In this document: piece after piece, positions 56,551 through 64,000 of the stretch | Layout: the number at the start of each line of letters is the position of its first letter | Numbering within the stretch: the first letter of the stretch is position 1 | NCBI GenBank assembly: GCA_965249765.1 | Contig: CBDFMR010000004.1 | Coordinates: 1-64,000 of the forward strand | Origin: CBDFMR01 sp965249765 | Lineage (GTDB): Bacteria; Bacteroidota; Bacteroidia; Chitinophagales; Saprospiraceae | Length of the DNA: 64,000 bases | Reading direction: 5' to 3' | Translations under genes and position numbers: made by a program | Notes under the pieces: model-generated | What the model saw: only the letters and a program-made list of their open reading frames with translations | Databases searched by the model: none | What the model was told of the DNA's origin: nothing

Positions 56551-56913
56551 TTAACATCCTGGAAAAGAATCACAGTCCAAATCATCACAATCAGTAAATC
56601 CATCTCCATCATTGTCTATTCCATCATTACAGATTTCAGCTGAACAACTTTGGTCAGAATCACAGTCCAAATCATCACAATCAGTAAATCCATCTCCATC
56701 ATTGTCTATTCCATCATTACAGATTTCAGCTGAACAACTTTGGTCAGAATCACAGTCCAAATCATCGCAATCAGTAAATCCATCTCCATCATTGTCTATT
56801 CCATCATTACAGATTTCAGCCTGAGGGTTGTCATCATCACTATTACATGATTGATAAATAATTACACTAAAACTAAATAGTGTTAGTAGTAAAATTGGTC
56901 TTAAATTTTTCAT
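56551..56913 (-). CDS. Lipoprotein built of three 30-residue acidic Cys repeats
   Basis: 120 residues: a lipoprotein signal (LTLFSFSVIIYQSC) and a short linker, then three copies of AEICNDGIDNDGDGFTDC plus DDLDCDSDQSCS. The DNDGDGFTDCDD core is a calcium- or metal-binding loop type. The three 90-bp DNA copies are almost identical, showing recent expansion. It would be an anchored metal-binding surface protein. Alone in its cassette between sites 12 and 13. Confidence 0.8.
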   Translation of the reverse strand: MKNLRPILLLTLFSFSVIIYQSCNSDDDNPQAEICNDGIDNDGDGFTDCDDLDCDSDQSCSAEICNDGIDNDGDGFTDCDDLDCDSDQSCSAEICNDGIDNDGDGFTDCDDLDCDSFPGC

Positions 56914-56934
56914 TATTTCTAAGTTTTAATTATT

Positions 56935-57017
56935 GCTAACGTGTCAATATCGAGTGTGTATGGGCCTTGTGTGCCAAAAAGGCAATTGTGCGACGTACTC
57001 TGATATTGAGTGTTACC
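56935..57017. repeat. attC-like site 13
   Basis: GCTAACG at 56935, arms TCAATATCGAGT / ACTCTGATATTGAG, inner stem GCCTT-GTGTGCCAA-AAGGC, GTTACC at 57012. The next gene stops 5 bp away. Confidence 0.78.
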
Positions 57018-57022
57018 TACCG

Positions 57023-57661
57023 TTATTCTTTTTCCGTGTGTTCGGTCAATTCCAAATTTGTTTTGCTCCTATCAATATTTGTGTAGTTCAATTTCACAAA
57101 TCCGAATTTTGGATTAAAATATGCAATTAGTTCTGTTTCTCCGATTCTACTCTTTGCATTTGATTCAATGATATAGCATTCTAAATTACCCAAATTCGTT
57201 TTTATAGTCCGCTTGTCTGTAATTTCATATTGATATTTGTTTTCAATATATCCTTCCCATATTTTCCAACGCTCGTCTGCCCATTGGTCACCTATCCGCA
57301 GATTCCAGGTCCATTTTGTCCCTATTTCATATGGTGCTTTTATGTAGGGGAATGGATTTAATTCGAGAATTCTAAAATACTTTTCTCTTGGTGGATGAAT
57401 CCAAATATTTCCTTCGTTTTCTATCGCACCTGACATTTCAAATTCGTTACTATCTTCTAGTTTATAAAATAGAGTGGTTTGATTATAATCTGGATCGAGT
57501 TGAGTCATTGGATTTCCATTTGCGACTTCTATTATTACTGATTTGATTGTGCTTGAGTCGGTGCTGTCCAAATCAACAAATCCCCAACTTTCTCGATCTT
57601 CTTTTATTGTGAAATATTTTTTGTTGTTGTTTGATGTTATATGTTCATCTAATAGATGCAT
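57023..57661 (-). CDS. Protein of unknown function
   Basis: 212 residues, beta-rich, no transmembrane helix. Segments such as FEMSGAIENEGNIWIHPPRE, PYEIGTKWTWNL and IKTNLGNLECYIIESNA recall the layout of DUF3108-like periplasmic proteins, but I do not claim membership. No signal peptide precedes MHLLDEH, so the 5' end may be lost or a different start used. The 200 bp upstream hold only a terminator-like hairpin. Confidence 0.55.
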   Translation of the reverse strand: MHLLDEHITSNNNKKYFTIKEDRESWGFVDLDSTDSSTIKSVIIEVANGNPMTQLDPDYNQTTLFYKLEDSNEFEMSGAIENEGNIWIHPPREKYFRILELNPFPYIKAPYEIGTKWTWNLRIGDQWADERWKIWEGYIENKYQYEITDKRTIKTNLGNLECYIIESNAKSRIGETELIAYFNPKFGFVKLNYTNIDRSKTNLELTEHTEKE

Positions 57662-57730
57662 GTGGACACTGAATAATAGAGTGTATCACACATAGGATGC
57701 CGTACCGATAGATTTTGGATTGAAAAACAA

Positions 57731-57763
57731 AAGACCTCCTTTTGGTGAAGGTCTTTCGTTTTT
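57731..57763. terminator. Bidirectional hairpin terminator
   Basis: AAAGACCT / AGGTCTTT with an 11-base loop (57731-57757), a T-rich tail on the plus side (CGTTTTTCTTT) and an A-rich start that gives TTTTG on the other strand. It lies between two minus-strand genes, so it probably ends the module-2 transcript. Confidence 0.7.
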
Positions 57764-57861
57764 CTTTCCCGATTTCAAAAAAATAATGATTATGTGATCG
57801 TCTATAAAAAATATTATTTGTTAAAGTTTCTACTTTTCATAGGATCTGATGTTATCATTGG

Positions 57862-58086
57862 TTACAAGTCTTTTCCTCTCTTTCTCTTGGCCAGTTTTGA
57901 TATATAATCTCCAAATATTGGAGCTATAAAAACAATGCCCCCTCCAACAATTAATGAAATAATAATATGTCTAAAGAGATTTGTTGAATTATAATACTTT
58001 TCATTTACTACTTCATATATTATCATTGTGGTGTAGTAAAATGAACCAATAAATATTACGGCGATTATTTTTTTCAAAAATTTCAT
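57862..58086 (-). CDS. Small two-helix membrane protein (module 2)
   Basis: 74 residues from MKFLKKIIAVIFIGSF, two hydrophobic segments and a basic tail (KLAKRKRGKDL). The longer frame to 58167 overlaps the lipoprotein gene and is unlikely. It follows the lipoprotein by 10 bp. Same position and form as the genes at 27019 and 61558. Confidence 0.68.
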   Translation of the reverse strand: MKFLKKIIAVIFIGSFYYTTMIIYEVVNEKYYNSTNLFRHIIISLIVGGGIVFIAPIFGDYISKLAKRKRGKDL

Positions 58087-58096
58087 GATAATAATA

Positions 58097-58828
58097 TTAT
58101 GGCCAAAAAAGTGACATCGCAGATGTATATCCGGCGGCAAAAGCAATTCCGCCAGCAATTGCTGCATTGGCTCCAGGTATTATTAGACCGACACCTACAG
58201 CCGCGAAATAACCAGCAGCTCCACTAACGTCTGAGACAATTGCTCTTTTCCACCACGAGATTCTAGATTGAATTAGACCACAGTTTAATCCTGTACCTAA
58301 CCCACCCAATTGTTCAGGTGTCCACAAGATCGCAGATTTTTCAGCAACAGAGATGCATGTCATGATAAAATTCCAATCAAAACAATCTAAATTGGAATTA
58401 GCAACCATCCGAATTTCATTCAACTGCACAAATAACTGAGGGATAGATTCAAAGGCTTCTATTGATTTAATCAACTCGTTGTATAGCTCAAAAGTTATCA
58501 CAGATGATATATTATTTTGTCCTGCCCTAGAATCAAATGCCCATATTTCCCTTGTTAAGGATTGAATATCCTCTTCATAGAAATCCTCCAATCCAATCAT
58601 TCTATATGCGTTAACGGCTTCATTATAATCTAGCGCTTCACAATTGAATGCATCTATCCACCTTAATACATAATAATTATGCATTTCCCCGATTGAATTA
58701 ATTTCTTCAACTGAGAATCTATCACAATCACTAAATCTTAAATTATTCGTGGCTGCTTCATTAATGTTATTACAAGAAAAACATGTTATAACTAAACATA
58801 ATCCAACAAGTAAATATTTCAGTTTAAT
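58097..58828 (-). CDS. Lipoprotein with hydrophobic glycine-rich C-terminus (module 2)
   Basis: The annotatable ATG is at 58684, but the frame stays open upstream and encodes a lipoprotein signal (LKYLLVGLCLVITCFSC). The only start there is ATT at 58828 or CTG at 58822, so the start is unusual or mutated. After a helical middle the C-terminus reads GAAGYFAAVGVGLIIPGA and AGGIAFAAGYTSAMSLF, which looks like a bacteriocin- or pore-type glycine-zipper helix. Same build as 61864-62514. Function unknown. Confidence 0.6.
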   Translation of the reverse strand: MKLKYLLVGLCLVITCFSCNNINEAATNNLRFSDCDRFSVEEINSIGEMHNYYVLRWIDAFNCEALDYNEAVNAYRMIGLEDFYEEDIQSLTREIWAFDSRAGQNNISSVITFELYNELIKSIEAFESIPQLFVQLNEIRMVANSNLDCFDWNFIMTCISVAEKSAILWTPEQLGGLGTGLNCGLIQSRISWWKRAIVSDVSGAAGYFAAVGVGLIIPGANAAIAGGIAFAAGYTSAMSLFWP

Positions 58829-58834
58829 CTAATT

Positions 58835-59017
58835 TAAAATAATTCCTACTTCTTTTTGGGGAGTTTCGGAATCTCCTCCCGCTATCACCCTAATGATTGA
58901 AAGTTACTTCAGTTAATCTTATCTCCCTTTCATATTTTGTCAAAAGTGTATCAAAGTACCTCTTGGCAAGCTGTCAGTTTGATTCAATATTCTGTTGTTT
59001 CTTTTTTCATTATTGAT
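58835..59017 (-). other. Relic of a conserved leader frame (module 2)
   Basis: Minus strand text matches the frame at 27880 (QLAKRYFDTLLTKY against QLTKRCFDKLLVKY) but a TGA and frame changes break it. Its end carries the hairpin GGGAGGAGATTCCGAAACTCCC, also at 62547-62578. It is cut on the right by the IS91-like element inside a site. Confidence 0.45.
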
Positions 59018-59023
59018 GATAAC
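59018..59023. repeat. Left part of attC-like site 14 (split)
   Basis: GATAAC, preceded by ATTGAT as at sites 5 and 15. Joined to 61443-61503 it forms GATGATAAC-GGCCCAACGAT-ATGGTGG facing CCACCATAATCGCTTGTTATCATC. Confidence 0.7.
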
Positions 59024-59257
59024 ACAAAAGGAATGTCATGCGGATTTACAATCCTCATACATTTCAGTTGAACCCTACTAAAGGGAAACGCGTTGAGCTA
59101 ATTTTGCTTTAAGATATTAATTAGTGTGAAAATTGAGAACTACACCCTGCTGTTGTTCTTGTTTCACAATGATTTATTGGTGAGCTTCTGTACATGTTGC
59201 TTTTTTCTCATTATTATCTACGGTAAAGACATAGGAGTATCCCTTGAGATTTGAGTA

Positions 59258-60390
59258 TTAGTATTCCAGCCTTGCAGATTTTCTATTCATGGGAGGACCT
59301 CTATAGGAGGGAATGGTGATGAAATTGAATATCCACTTTACGTCGGCCCTCAATGCGGTTATCTCAAATTCATCGTGCTGACATTTCTCACACCTATATC
59401 CCATCAGGCCATTGAGGTAATTCAATATCTGGAATATCATCCTCACGGTATGGCCATTGCGCTTTAGAATATCAGGAATCTGATCTTTGATACGCTTGTA
59501 AGTTACTGGTGCATGGATGCATAGTATCTCGACTTCTGAAAATAGGGAGGAAGGACATGTGTCATGAATTGATGCATGGCTACCAGAGGTTGTAATCGTC
59601 TGACTGCCATAGGTGCCGCTTGACCCATTTTCTGGTTGCGATAATCTTTATACGTGATGAGAACAAGGTCGTTGTTCTTCTGCTGAGACGCGACATATTC
59701 CAATCGCGATTTTGAGATTGCTATGCGATTGACATAGCGTGCAAGATACCTTTCCAATACTTCGGTGTCTGATGTGGGGTACTCGTTCTTTACATTCCAT
59801 CGCTTATGTTTTATCGTCGCAATTAATTCATTCATGTCATCTACCTCTGCAAGGTCTCCCTTAGCCCGATGTCGTTCTAGCATTTTGAGAAAAGTCTCCC
59901 TGTAAACTTTGCATATCTGTCTGTAGGAGGCCAGTTTCTTTTTGCGCTTTGGCCAACTCCAAGAACCACTGTCATTTATTCCGCCAAAGGTGATCAAACT
60001 ATGCACATGGATGTGGTACTTCATGTCTGAGCCAAAGGTATGCAGCACCGCAACCATCCCTGACAGGCCACCCACGTTTTTGGGATCAGCAGCTAGATCT
60101 TTTATCGTCTTCCATGCGGCTCGCATGGTGATGTTATAGATCAGCTGCTTATTCTGTCTAGCTAGTTTATTCAACTCATGGGGGATTGTAAATACGGTAT
60201 GCACATAAGGTACTGCAAGGAATTTTTGGGTTAATTTTTCCTGCCATAGTTTTCGCTTTAGGTTTTGGCACAATGGACATTGGGAGTGACCACAAGAAAG
60301 GTAGATATGTCTAGCATGGCCACAGTGCTTGCAAGTGACTCGTTTACCGCCTAGGGCTGGTGTTCGGCAAACTCTTATGGCTCTGATCAA
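59258..60390 (-). pseudogene. tnpA: IS91-like transposase, frameshifted
   Basis: Matches copy 1 except for a 5-bp loss near 60403 that shifts the N-terminal part and a one-base loss near 59519 (GATGCATAG for GATGCCATAG) just after KSRYY, in the catalytic tyrosine region. The remaining frames are 59503-60390 and 59258-59446. The zinc head and HUH motif (YHIHVHSLITFGG) remain. Dead. Confidence 0.88.
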
Positions 60391-60563
60391 CTTGATGTGA
60401 TGGATGGCTTGTAGATGCGGATGTAATCCTCTCCGTAGCTCCTGAAGAGGTCCCCGATCGACTTATCCAGTTGATATCCTGATGGATCTTGTCTAGCGGA
60501 TGATTTACATGGGTTTGCCTTTCTACACATAGATGTATATATCGCTCGGTTGTCTTCAAATGT

Positions 60564-61331
60564 TTATTTATGACCAAGCTGCTGCTTTAGATATACCAAA
60601 TCAGTACCAGATTCTAAATGATGAGTTGCATAGGCATGTCTCAGGGTATGTACGGAGGCTTGTTTGCTCAGCCTGGCATTCTTCTTCGCTTGCCGCATTG
60701 TCCATTGTCCCGAACTGCTACAATACCTCTGACCTTTCTTATGACCATTGAAAAGATAATTTACAGGTTTGAGCTTCTGATAGTATTGTGTCAGTATATC
60801 TATGAGGCTAGCGGGAATACGAATGTACCTGTCCTTGGCTCCTTTTCCTTTTCGTATCCTTATCTGCAGCCTATTCCTATCTATGTCAGAAAAGGTCACA
60901 TTGGTGGCTTCACTCAAACGAAGTCCCGTTGCATAAACAAAGCAGATGAAAATCTGATGCTTGTAGGTCGCTGCACTATTGATGAGCTTTATTATATCCT
61001 GCAAAGAAAGTGTCTGTGGCAAGGTTCTGTCCTTGCGAGGACGTGGTGTCTTGCGTAAAGACCATTCTGCCTCTAAGACTTCTCTGAAATATTTTCGCAA
61101 CGAAGAGTAGTCGCAGTTAATTGTTGACCACGAACGGCCTTGCTTGATGCGATACAGAATATACTGCCTAGCTAGATCTTGTGATATTGGATCTCTTGGA
61201 AATTTCCTTGTGGCAAATCTCAAAAATCCCTTTAGGGTTCTCAGATACATTTTTCGTGTCGCAGAACTGAAATTCTTCAACAAAAGATGTTCTTCAAAAG
61301 CTGTCAGTTGACTTGTGATTGTGGCTTGCAT
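60564..61331 (-). pseudogene. Tyrosine recombinase of IS91-like copy 2, truncated
   Basis: 255 residues ending at LGHK. A 4-bp insertion near 60565-60572 shifts the frame so that TTERYIHLC with the nucleophilic tyrosine is read only in a separate frame (60344-60577). Otherwise the sequence follows copy 1 (HTLRHAYATHH). Inactive. Confidence 0.88.
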
Positions 61332-61442
61332 AACTTATTGATTTTGGTTTATATAATGAAAACCAAATCTAAAGAACACTACACAAGAATGTTAGGAGCT
61401 TTTGTGATGTATTAGCTTAAATCTGAAAAGGGTTTGTTCAAC

Positions 61443-61503
61443 GGCCCAACGATATGGTGGAGGTCAGGCGGCCGCCTGACCTCCACCATAATCGCTTGTT
61501 ATC
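61443..61503. repeat. Right part of attC-like site 14
   Basis: A perfect palindrome ATGGTGGAGGTCAGGCGG / CCGCCTGACCTCCACCAT, then AATCGCTTGTTATC. The other outer arm lies at 59018-59023. Confidence 0.78.
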
Positions 61504-61557
61504 ATCAGTTAATTTTGATAGTACAAAATATATCCAAAATTAATTTTTAATTACAAA

Positions 61558-61857
61558 TTATTTATTAGCAATAAAATCTATTGTCAAAATAGAAATTAAC
61601 CAATAAAGTAATAATGTAAATCCTATTGTTTTCATAAAAACAACAAATGACAGAGTAGTACTAGGCTCAAATATATAAACAAGCAGTGCTGTCACGAAGG
61701 CAATTATTATGTAGACAATAAAAATCTTTAATCTAGAATTAACCACTAAAACTTTTTGATTGGTTTGCTTAGACTTAAAATGTCTATAGAACATATAAAT
61801 TAGTACTAATCCACTAATGATATCCATGAACGGAATAAATTTTATCATAATATGCAA
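61558..61857 (-). CDS. Small membrane protein (module 3)
   Basis: 99 residues (96 if the second ATG at 61848 is used), with three hydrophobic segments: FMDIISGLVLIYMFY, IFIVYIIIAFVTALLVYIF, and FTLLLYWLISILTI. It follows the lipoprotein by 6 bp. Position matches the membrane proteins at 27019 and 57862. Confidence 0.68.
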   Translation of the reverse strand: MHIMIKFIPFMDIISGLVLIYMFYRHFKSKQTNQKVLVVNSRLKIFIVYIIIAFVTALLVYIFEPSTTLSFVVFMKTIGFTLLLYWLISILTIDFIANK

Positions 61858-61863
61858 TTTAGA

Positions 61864-62514
61864 TTACCCTCCGCAATTTGTTGCCATGTCATATCCTACT
61901 TGCCCTACCTGTCCTACGAAAGCAGCACCAGCTCCAACAGCTCCAATTCCAGTAGGAGCTGTAAGAACTGCTGTTGCCCCAATTAATCCTGCATCCCATA
62001 CCCCTAATGCTATTGAAAGTCCACAAGGGGCTCCTAACCACTTGGAAATTCTACTAAATATCCATCGTGAATGAACTTCGCCTTTTCTCTCTTGCATATA
62101 ACAATAAATAGAATTGATATATAACGTTTTAAGTCGATCATTGTCAGCCGAAGCAAATAGGTTATCCTTTTGTGCTACAATTTGATAGAAATAGTTCAAA
62201 CTAGTTTTGATTTCAACATCATGATACATTTTGTAGAGCTCTGCCAGGGTCTCGAAGTCGACATAGGATTTTCCTAACTCAATTTCTTCCAAATGCAATT
62301 CAAGCAATTTTTCAGATACATCGAAGTCTTCTATACTTCTTCCATAAAATAGCTCATCAAAAAAAACACCAGAATATACCCCAAATAGGTAATAGTCTAT
62401 CGGCAAATCACTACAATAATCATTCTCATCGATATATTGATTATCTAATTCTGCTTCTATTGTACAAGAACAAATAGACAATAAAATTAATCCAATAAAT
62501 AATAAATTCTTCAT
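61864..62514 (-). CDS. Lipoprotein with hydrophobic glycine-rich C-terminus (module 3)
   Basis: 216 residues. Lipoprotein signal MKNLLFIGLILLSICSC, helical middle (EELFYG-like acidic stretch to SLNYFYQIVAQKDN), then a C-terminal hydrophobic segment CGLSIALGVWDAGLIGATAV and GIGAVGAGAAFVGQVGQVG. It resembles the product of 58097-58828 in architecture. A toxin or bacteriocin-like effector with the next gene as immunity partner is one reading; not shown. Confidence 0.7.
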   Translation of the reverse strand: MKNLLFIGLILLSICSCTIEAELDNQYIDENDYCSDLPIDYYLFGVYSGVFFDELFYGRSIEDFDVSEKLLELHLEEIELGKSYVDFETLAELYKMYHDVEIKTSLNYFYQIVAQKDNLFASADNDRLKTLYINSIYCYMQERKGEVHSRWIFSRISKWLGAPCGLSIALGVWDAGLIGATAVLTAPTGIGAVGAGAAFVGQVGQVGYDMATNCGG

Positions 62515-62522
62515 TTTTATAA

Positions 62523-62723
62523 TTATAAAAGTTTATTCCTACTTCTTTGTTCGGGAGTTTCGGAATCTCCTCCCGCTATCAATCCAAATTTCAAATTCTT
62601 CTTTCGAAGCCACTCATTCATATTATAAAGTCCAATTTCTACTGTATCGAAGTTCATTTTGGCAAAGTGTTTATTATCAAAATTGATGATAACGTTTCGG
62701 CTATGATTTCGTTGTGGAATCAT
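62523..62723 (-). CDS. Small protein whose start lies in attC-like site 15
   Basis: 66 residues if read from the ATG at 62723: after NVIINFDNKH comes KMNFDTVEIGLYNMNEWLRK and GLIAGGDSETPEQRSRN. The first ten codons are site DNA. It ends 8 bp before the lipoprotein. The GGDSETP end corresponds to the hairpin shared with 58850. The start could also be the internal ATG at KMNFDT. Function unknown. Confidence 0.45.
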   Translation of the reverse strand: MIPQRNHSRNVIINFDNKHFAKMNFDTVEIGLYNMNEWLRKKNLKFGLIAGGDSETPEQRSRNKLL

Positions 62724-62758
62724 CAGTAGGATTATTCCACTAAAATTCTGCCGTTAGA
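62688..62758. repeat. attC-like site 15
   Basis: GATAACG at 62688, TTTCGGC facing GCCGTTAGA, inner arms GTGGAAT / ATTCCAC. The next gene stops at 62760, 2 bp from the site end. Confidence 0.78.
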
Positions 62759-62759
62759 T

Positions 62760-63434
62760 TTATAGATTAAACATCGATTTAGCTTTTTGCCACAATGAAT
62801 TATAGCCATTGTTGCCATTAGTTTTTATTCCGTCAATGAAAGAATCCAATTCGGTCTGTTTGAGGTCATTCGCATTGTCATAAACTAAATAAAAAGTCAA
62901 TACAAAATTCCCAACTTCGTAAGTCAATATTCTTAAACTTGAAGGAATTGGTTCAGTTCCATTTTTGATTTTATATTCAAATCCGTATTCGGTCGAAAGT
63001 GCTCCAGTCAAGTCGTTTTTCAAAATTCTTTTGGCATTCATTGGAACTTCGTTTGTCTTTTTTGCTAAATATGGTGTCCACATTAACTCAAACTTGTTTA
63101 TGCTCCGAATGTTCAGGTTGCTTCCACCTTTCAATGCTCTAATGTCAAATAAGTAGCACGCAATGATTGGTCTTCCATTATTTTTTTTGAGTGTGAAAAC
63201 AGGTGGGTAAATCCGGTTTTCAAAGTCTTCTCTGTCTTTTTTTGAAAATTCCGAGTTTTCTGGAAAAATATAATCGGTTTTAAAACTTTCAAAAATTCCG
63301 CCGTCATCAACTGTAAATCCGTTGGGTATTGGAATCGAAATTCCGATGTCGTTCAATTCAACAATATTTTCTAAAATTTCAACCTTTGGTTTGAATTTAA
63401 GCTCTCGGATTTTTATTTGGTCAGTTAGTTTCAT
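62760..63434 (-). CDS. Cytoplasmic protein of unknown function
   Basis: 224 residues, no signal peptide or membrane helix. Mixed alpha/beta text (VELNDIGISIPIPNGFTVDD, FTLKKNNGRPIIACYLFDI, LRILTYEVGNFVLTFYLVY). Not recognised. Single gene of the last complete cassette. A hairpin (CAACAACCTCC/GGAGTTGTTG) lies just before its start at 63459-63486. Confidence 0.55.
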   Translation of the reverse strand: MKLTDQIKIRELKFKPKVEILENIVELNDIGISIPIPNGFTVDDGGIFESFKTDYIFPENSEFSKKDREDFENRIYPPVFTLKKNNGRPIIACYLFDIRALKGGSNLNIRSINKFELMWTPYLAKKTNEVPMNAKRILKNDLTGALSTEYGFEYKIKNGTEPIPSSLRILTYEVGNFVLTFYLVYDNANDLKQTELDSFIDGIKTNGNNGYNSLWQKAKSMFNL

Positions 63435-63537
63435 TCAAATTAATGGCAACATTCGAATATCAACAACCTCCTATAATGGAGTTGTTGCTATTTCTATTAT
63501 GTATGCATGTCTAATTTAGCATTTTCTATAATTGTAT

Positions 63538-63833
63538 ATAACGAAACGGCACTAAAACGCCTAATTTTTAAAGTTAGGTACAAAATATTTCTTTCCCAAG
63601 CTGGAACAACTTAAGGTCCAATAAAAAAGTTGTCAGAACAGGTGCTTGTCTAATTTTGAATCATTATACTATTGTATTCGGGGTAGCAAATGCTCCACCA
63701 TTTGGTCTTTCACTAAAGCACCTAGCTCCGAATTCTGATGAGGTTGATCCATTTTCATGAATTCACACTATTTAAAACATCGAGCTTAGATCTGACTGTT
63801 CTTAAAGATAGTCAATAGTTTCGTTATAAAAAT
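63538..63833. repeat. Possible long-loop attC-like site 16
   Basis: ATAACGAAAC (from 63540) is exactly inverted by GTTTCGTTAT at 63821-63831, 270 bases apart. No gene is seen between; an inner TTGTTC/AACAACTT pairing is weak. It may be one site with a very long loop, or the two ends of an emptied cassette. Confidence 0.4.
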
Positions 63834-63896
63834 GGTCTTATTGGGCTTGGAGAAATTAGTAAATTTTTGTTCGAATTTTGGCGGCCAATTTCGGGG

Positions 63897-64000
63897 AATT
63901 CTGACTAACGTTCTCTAACCCCTTGATTATCAATTCTCTTTTTCTCGTAAGCTAATTTGTATTTCTGTCTGCTGAAGATTCCCAAATCATTGGGGTCAAT
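63897..64000 (-). mobile_element. IS110 family element copy 3 (cut by window edge)
   Basis: From AATTCTGACTAACG on, identical to the edge of copy 2 and into the transposase 3' end (GCTAATTTGTATTTCTG). Only the transposase C-terminus is visible. The flank left of 63897 differs from copy 2. Confidence 0.85.

Larger units (their letters stand above)
59024..61442 (-). mobile_element. IS91-like element copy 2 (defective)
   Basis: Same edges and length as copy 1. Both genes are frameshifted here, so this copy cannot move by itself. It splits attC-like site 14 between AAC and GG. Confidence 0.8.

Noticed and set aside
56580..56820. Three evenly spaced repeats as a CRISPR array
   Set aside because: The 90-bp units are contiguous, without spacers, and encode a clear protein repeat.
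13258..62758. The inverted repeats as ordinary transcription terminators
   Set aside because: Most lack a U-tract, have long imperfect arms and share AAC/GTT outer cores; true terminators in the window (20433, 51635, 57731) look different.

Overview
The window is a Bacteroidota chromosome. It is AT-rich, its secreted proteins carry type IX (Por) C-terminal sorting domains, its promoters fit TTG-N20-TAnnTTTG, and it holds a TonB-receptor relic of the carboxypeptidase-like-regulatory-domain kind. The exact genus cannot be read from the sequence; a Cytophagia or Saprospiria relative is likely.

Bases 1-13,250 are ordinary chromosome: a broken lipoprotein, a CPBP protease and an M1 peptidase (overlapping), ndk, two colliding gene relics (TonB receptor and a DHFR-like gene), miaE, an IS200/IS605 remnant, a 1,397-residue secreted beta-propeller protein, and a Pif1/RecD-like helicase with an endonuclease/exonuclease/phosphatase gene.

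From about 13,258 to the right edge the layout changes. Genes are nearly all on the minus strand and are separated by long imperfect inverted repeats. The outer ends of these repeats read (G/C)(A/T)TAAC(G) on one side and a GTTA/GTTG-type core on the other, as in integron attC sites. I count about 18 such sites. After in-silico removal of inserted elements, most minus-strand stop codons fall 2-25 bp from a site, which is cassette architecture. No integron integrase is visible, so I call it an attC-like cassette array (CALIN-like). Several cassettes are far larger than normal.

Cargo, left to right: a T9SS-sorted secreted protein; a methionine operon (homoserine dehydrogenase and cystathionine gamma-synthase) under a SAM-I riboswitch; a BstXI-like restriction-modification (R-M) system with a controller protein; a secreted-protein plus small-membrane-protein module; an unknown membrane protein; an Abi/HEPN gene; thioredoxin-like genes; an 11-kb type I R-M operon with TrlF-like, DinD-like and TOTE-type primase-helicase genes; a MvaI/BcnI-like R-M system; a repeat-built lipoprotein; and two further lipoprotein plus membrane-protein modules.

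The array is parasitised by elements that sit in or beside the sites: seven group II introns, all antisense to the cassette genes (two tandem pairs, one interrupted by an IS21 element, both reverse-transcriptase genes broken); two copies of an IS91-like element with a companion tyrosine recombinase, each splitting a site at the same AAC|GG position; and three IS110-family copies next to sites. The strongest leads are the array itself, its attC-targeted parasites, a recurrent three-part secreted/membrane module, and an in-frame palindromic insert found twice in one intron RT gene.
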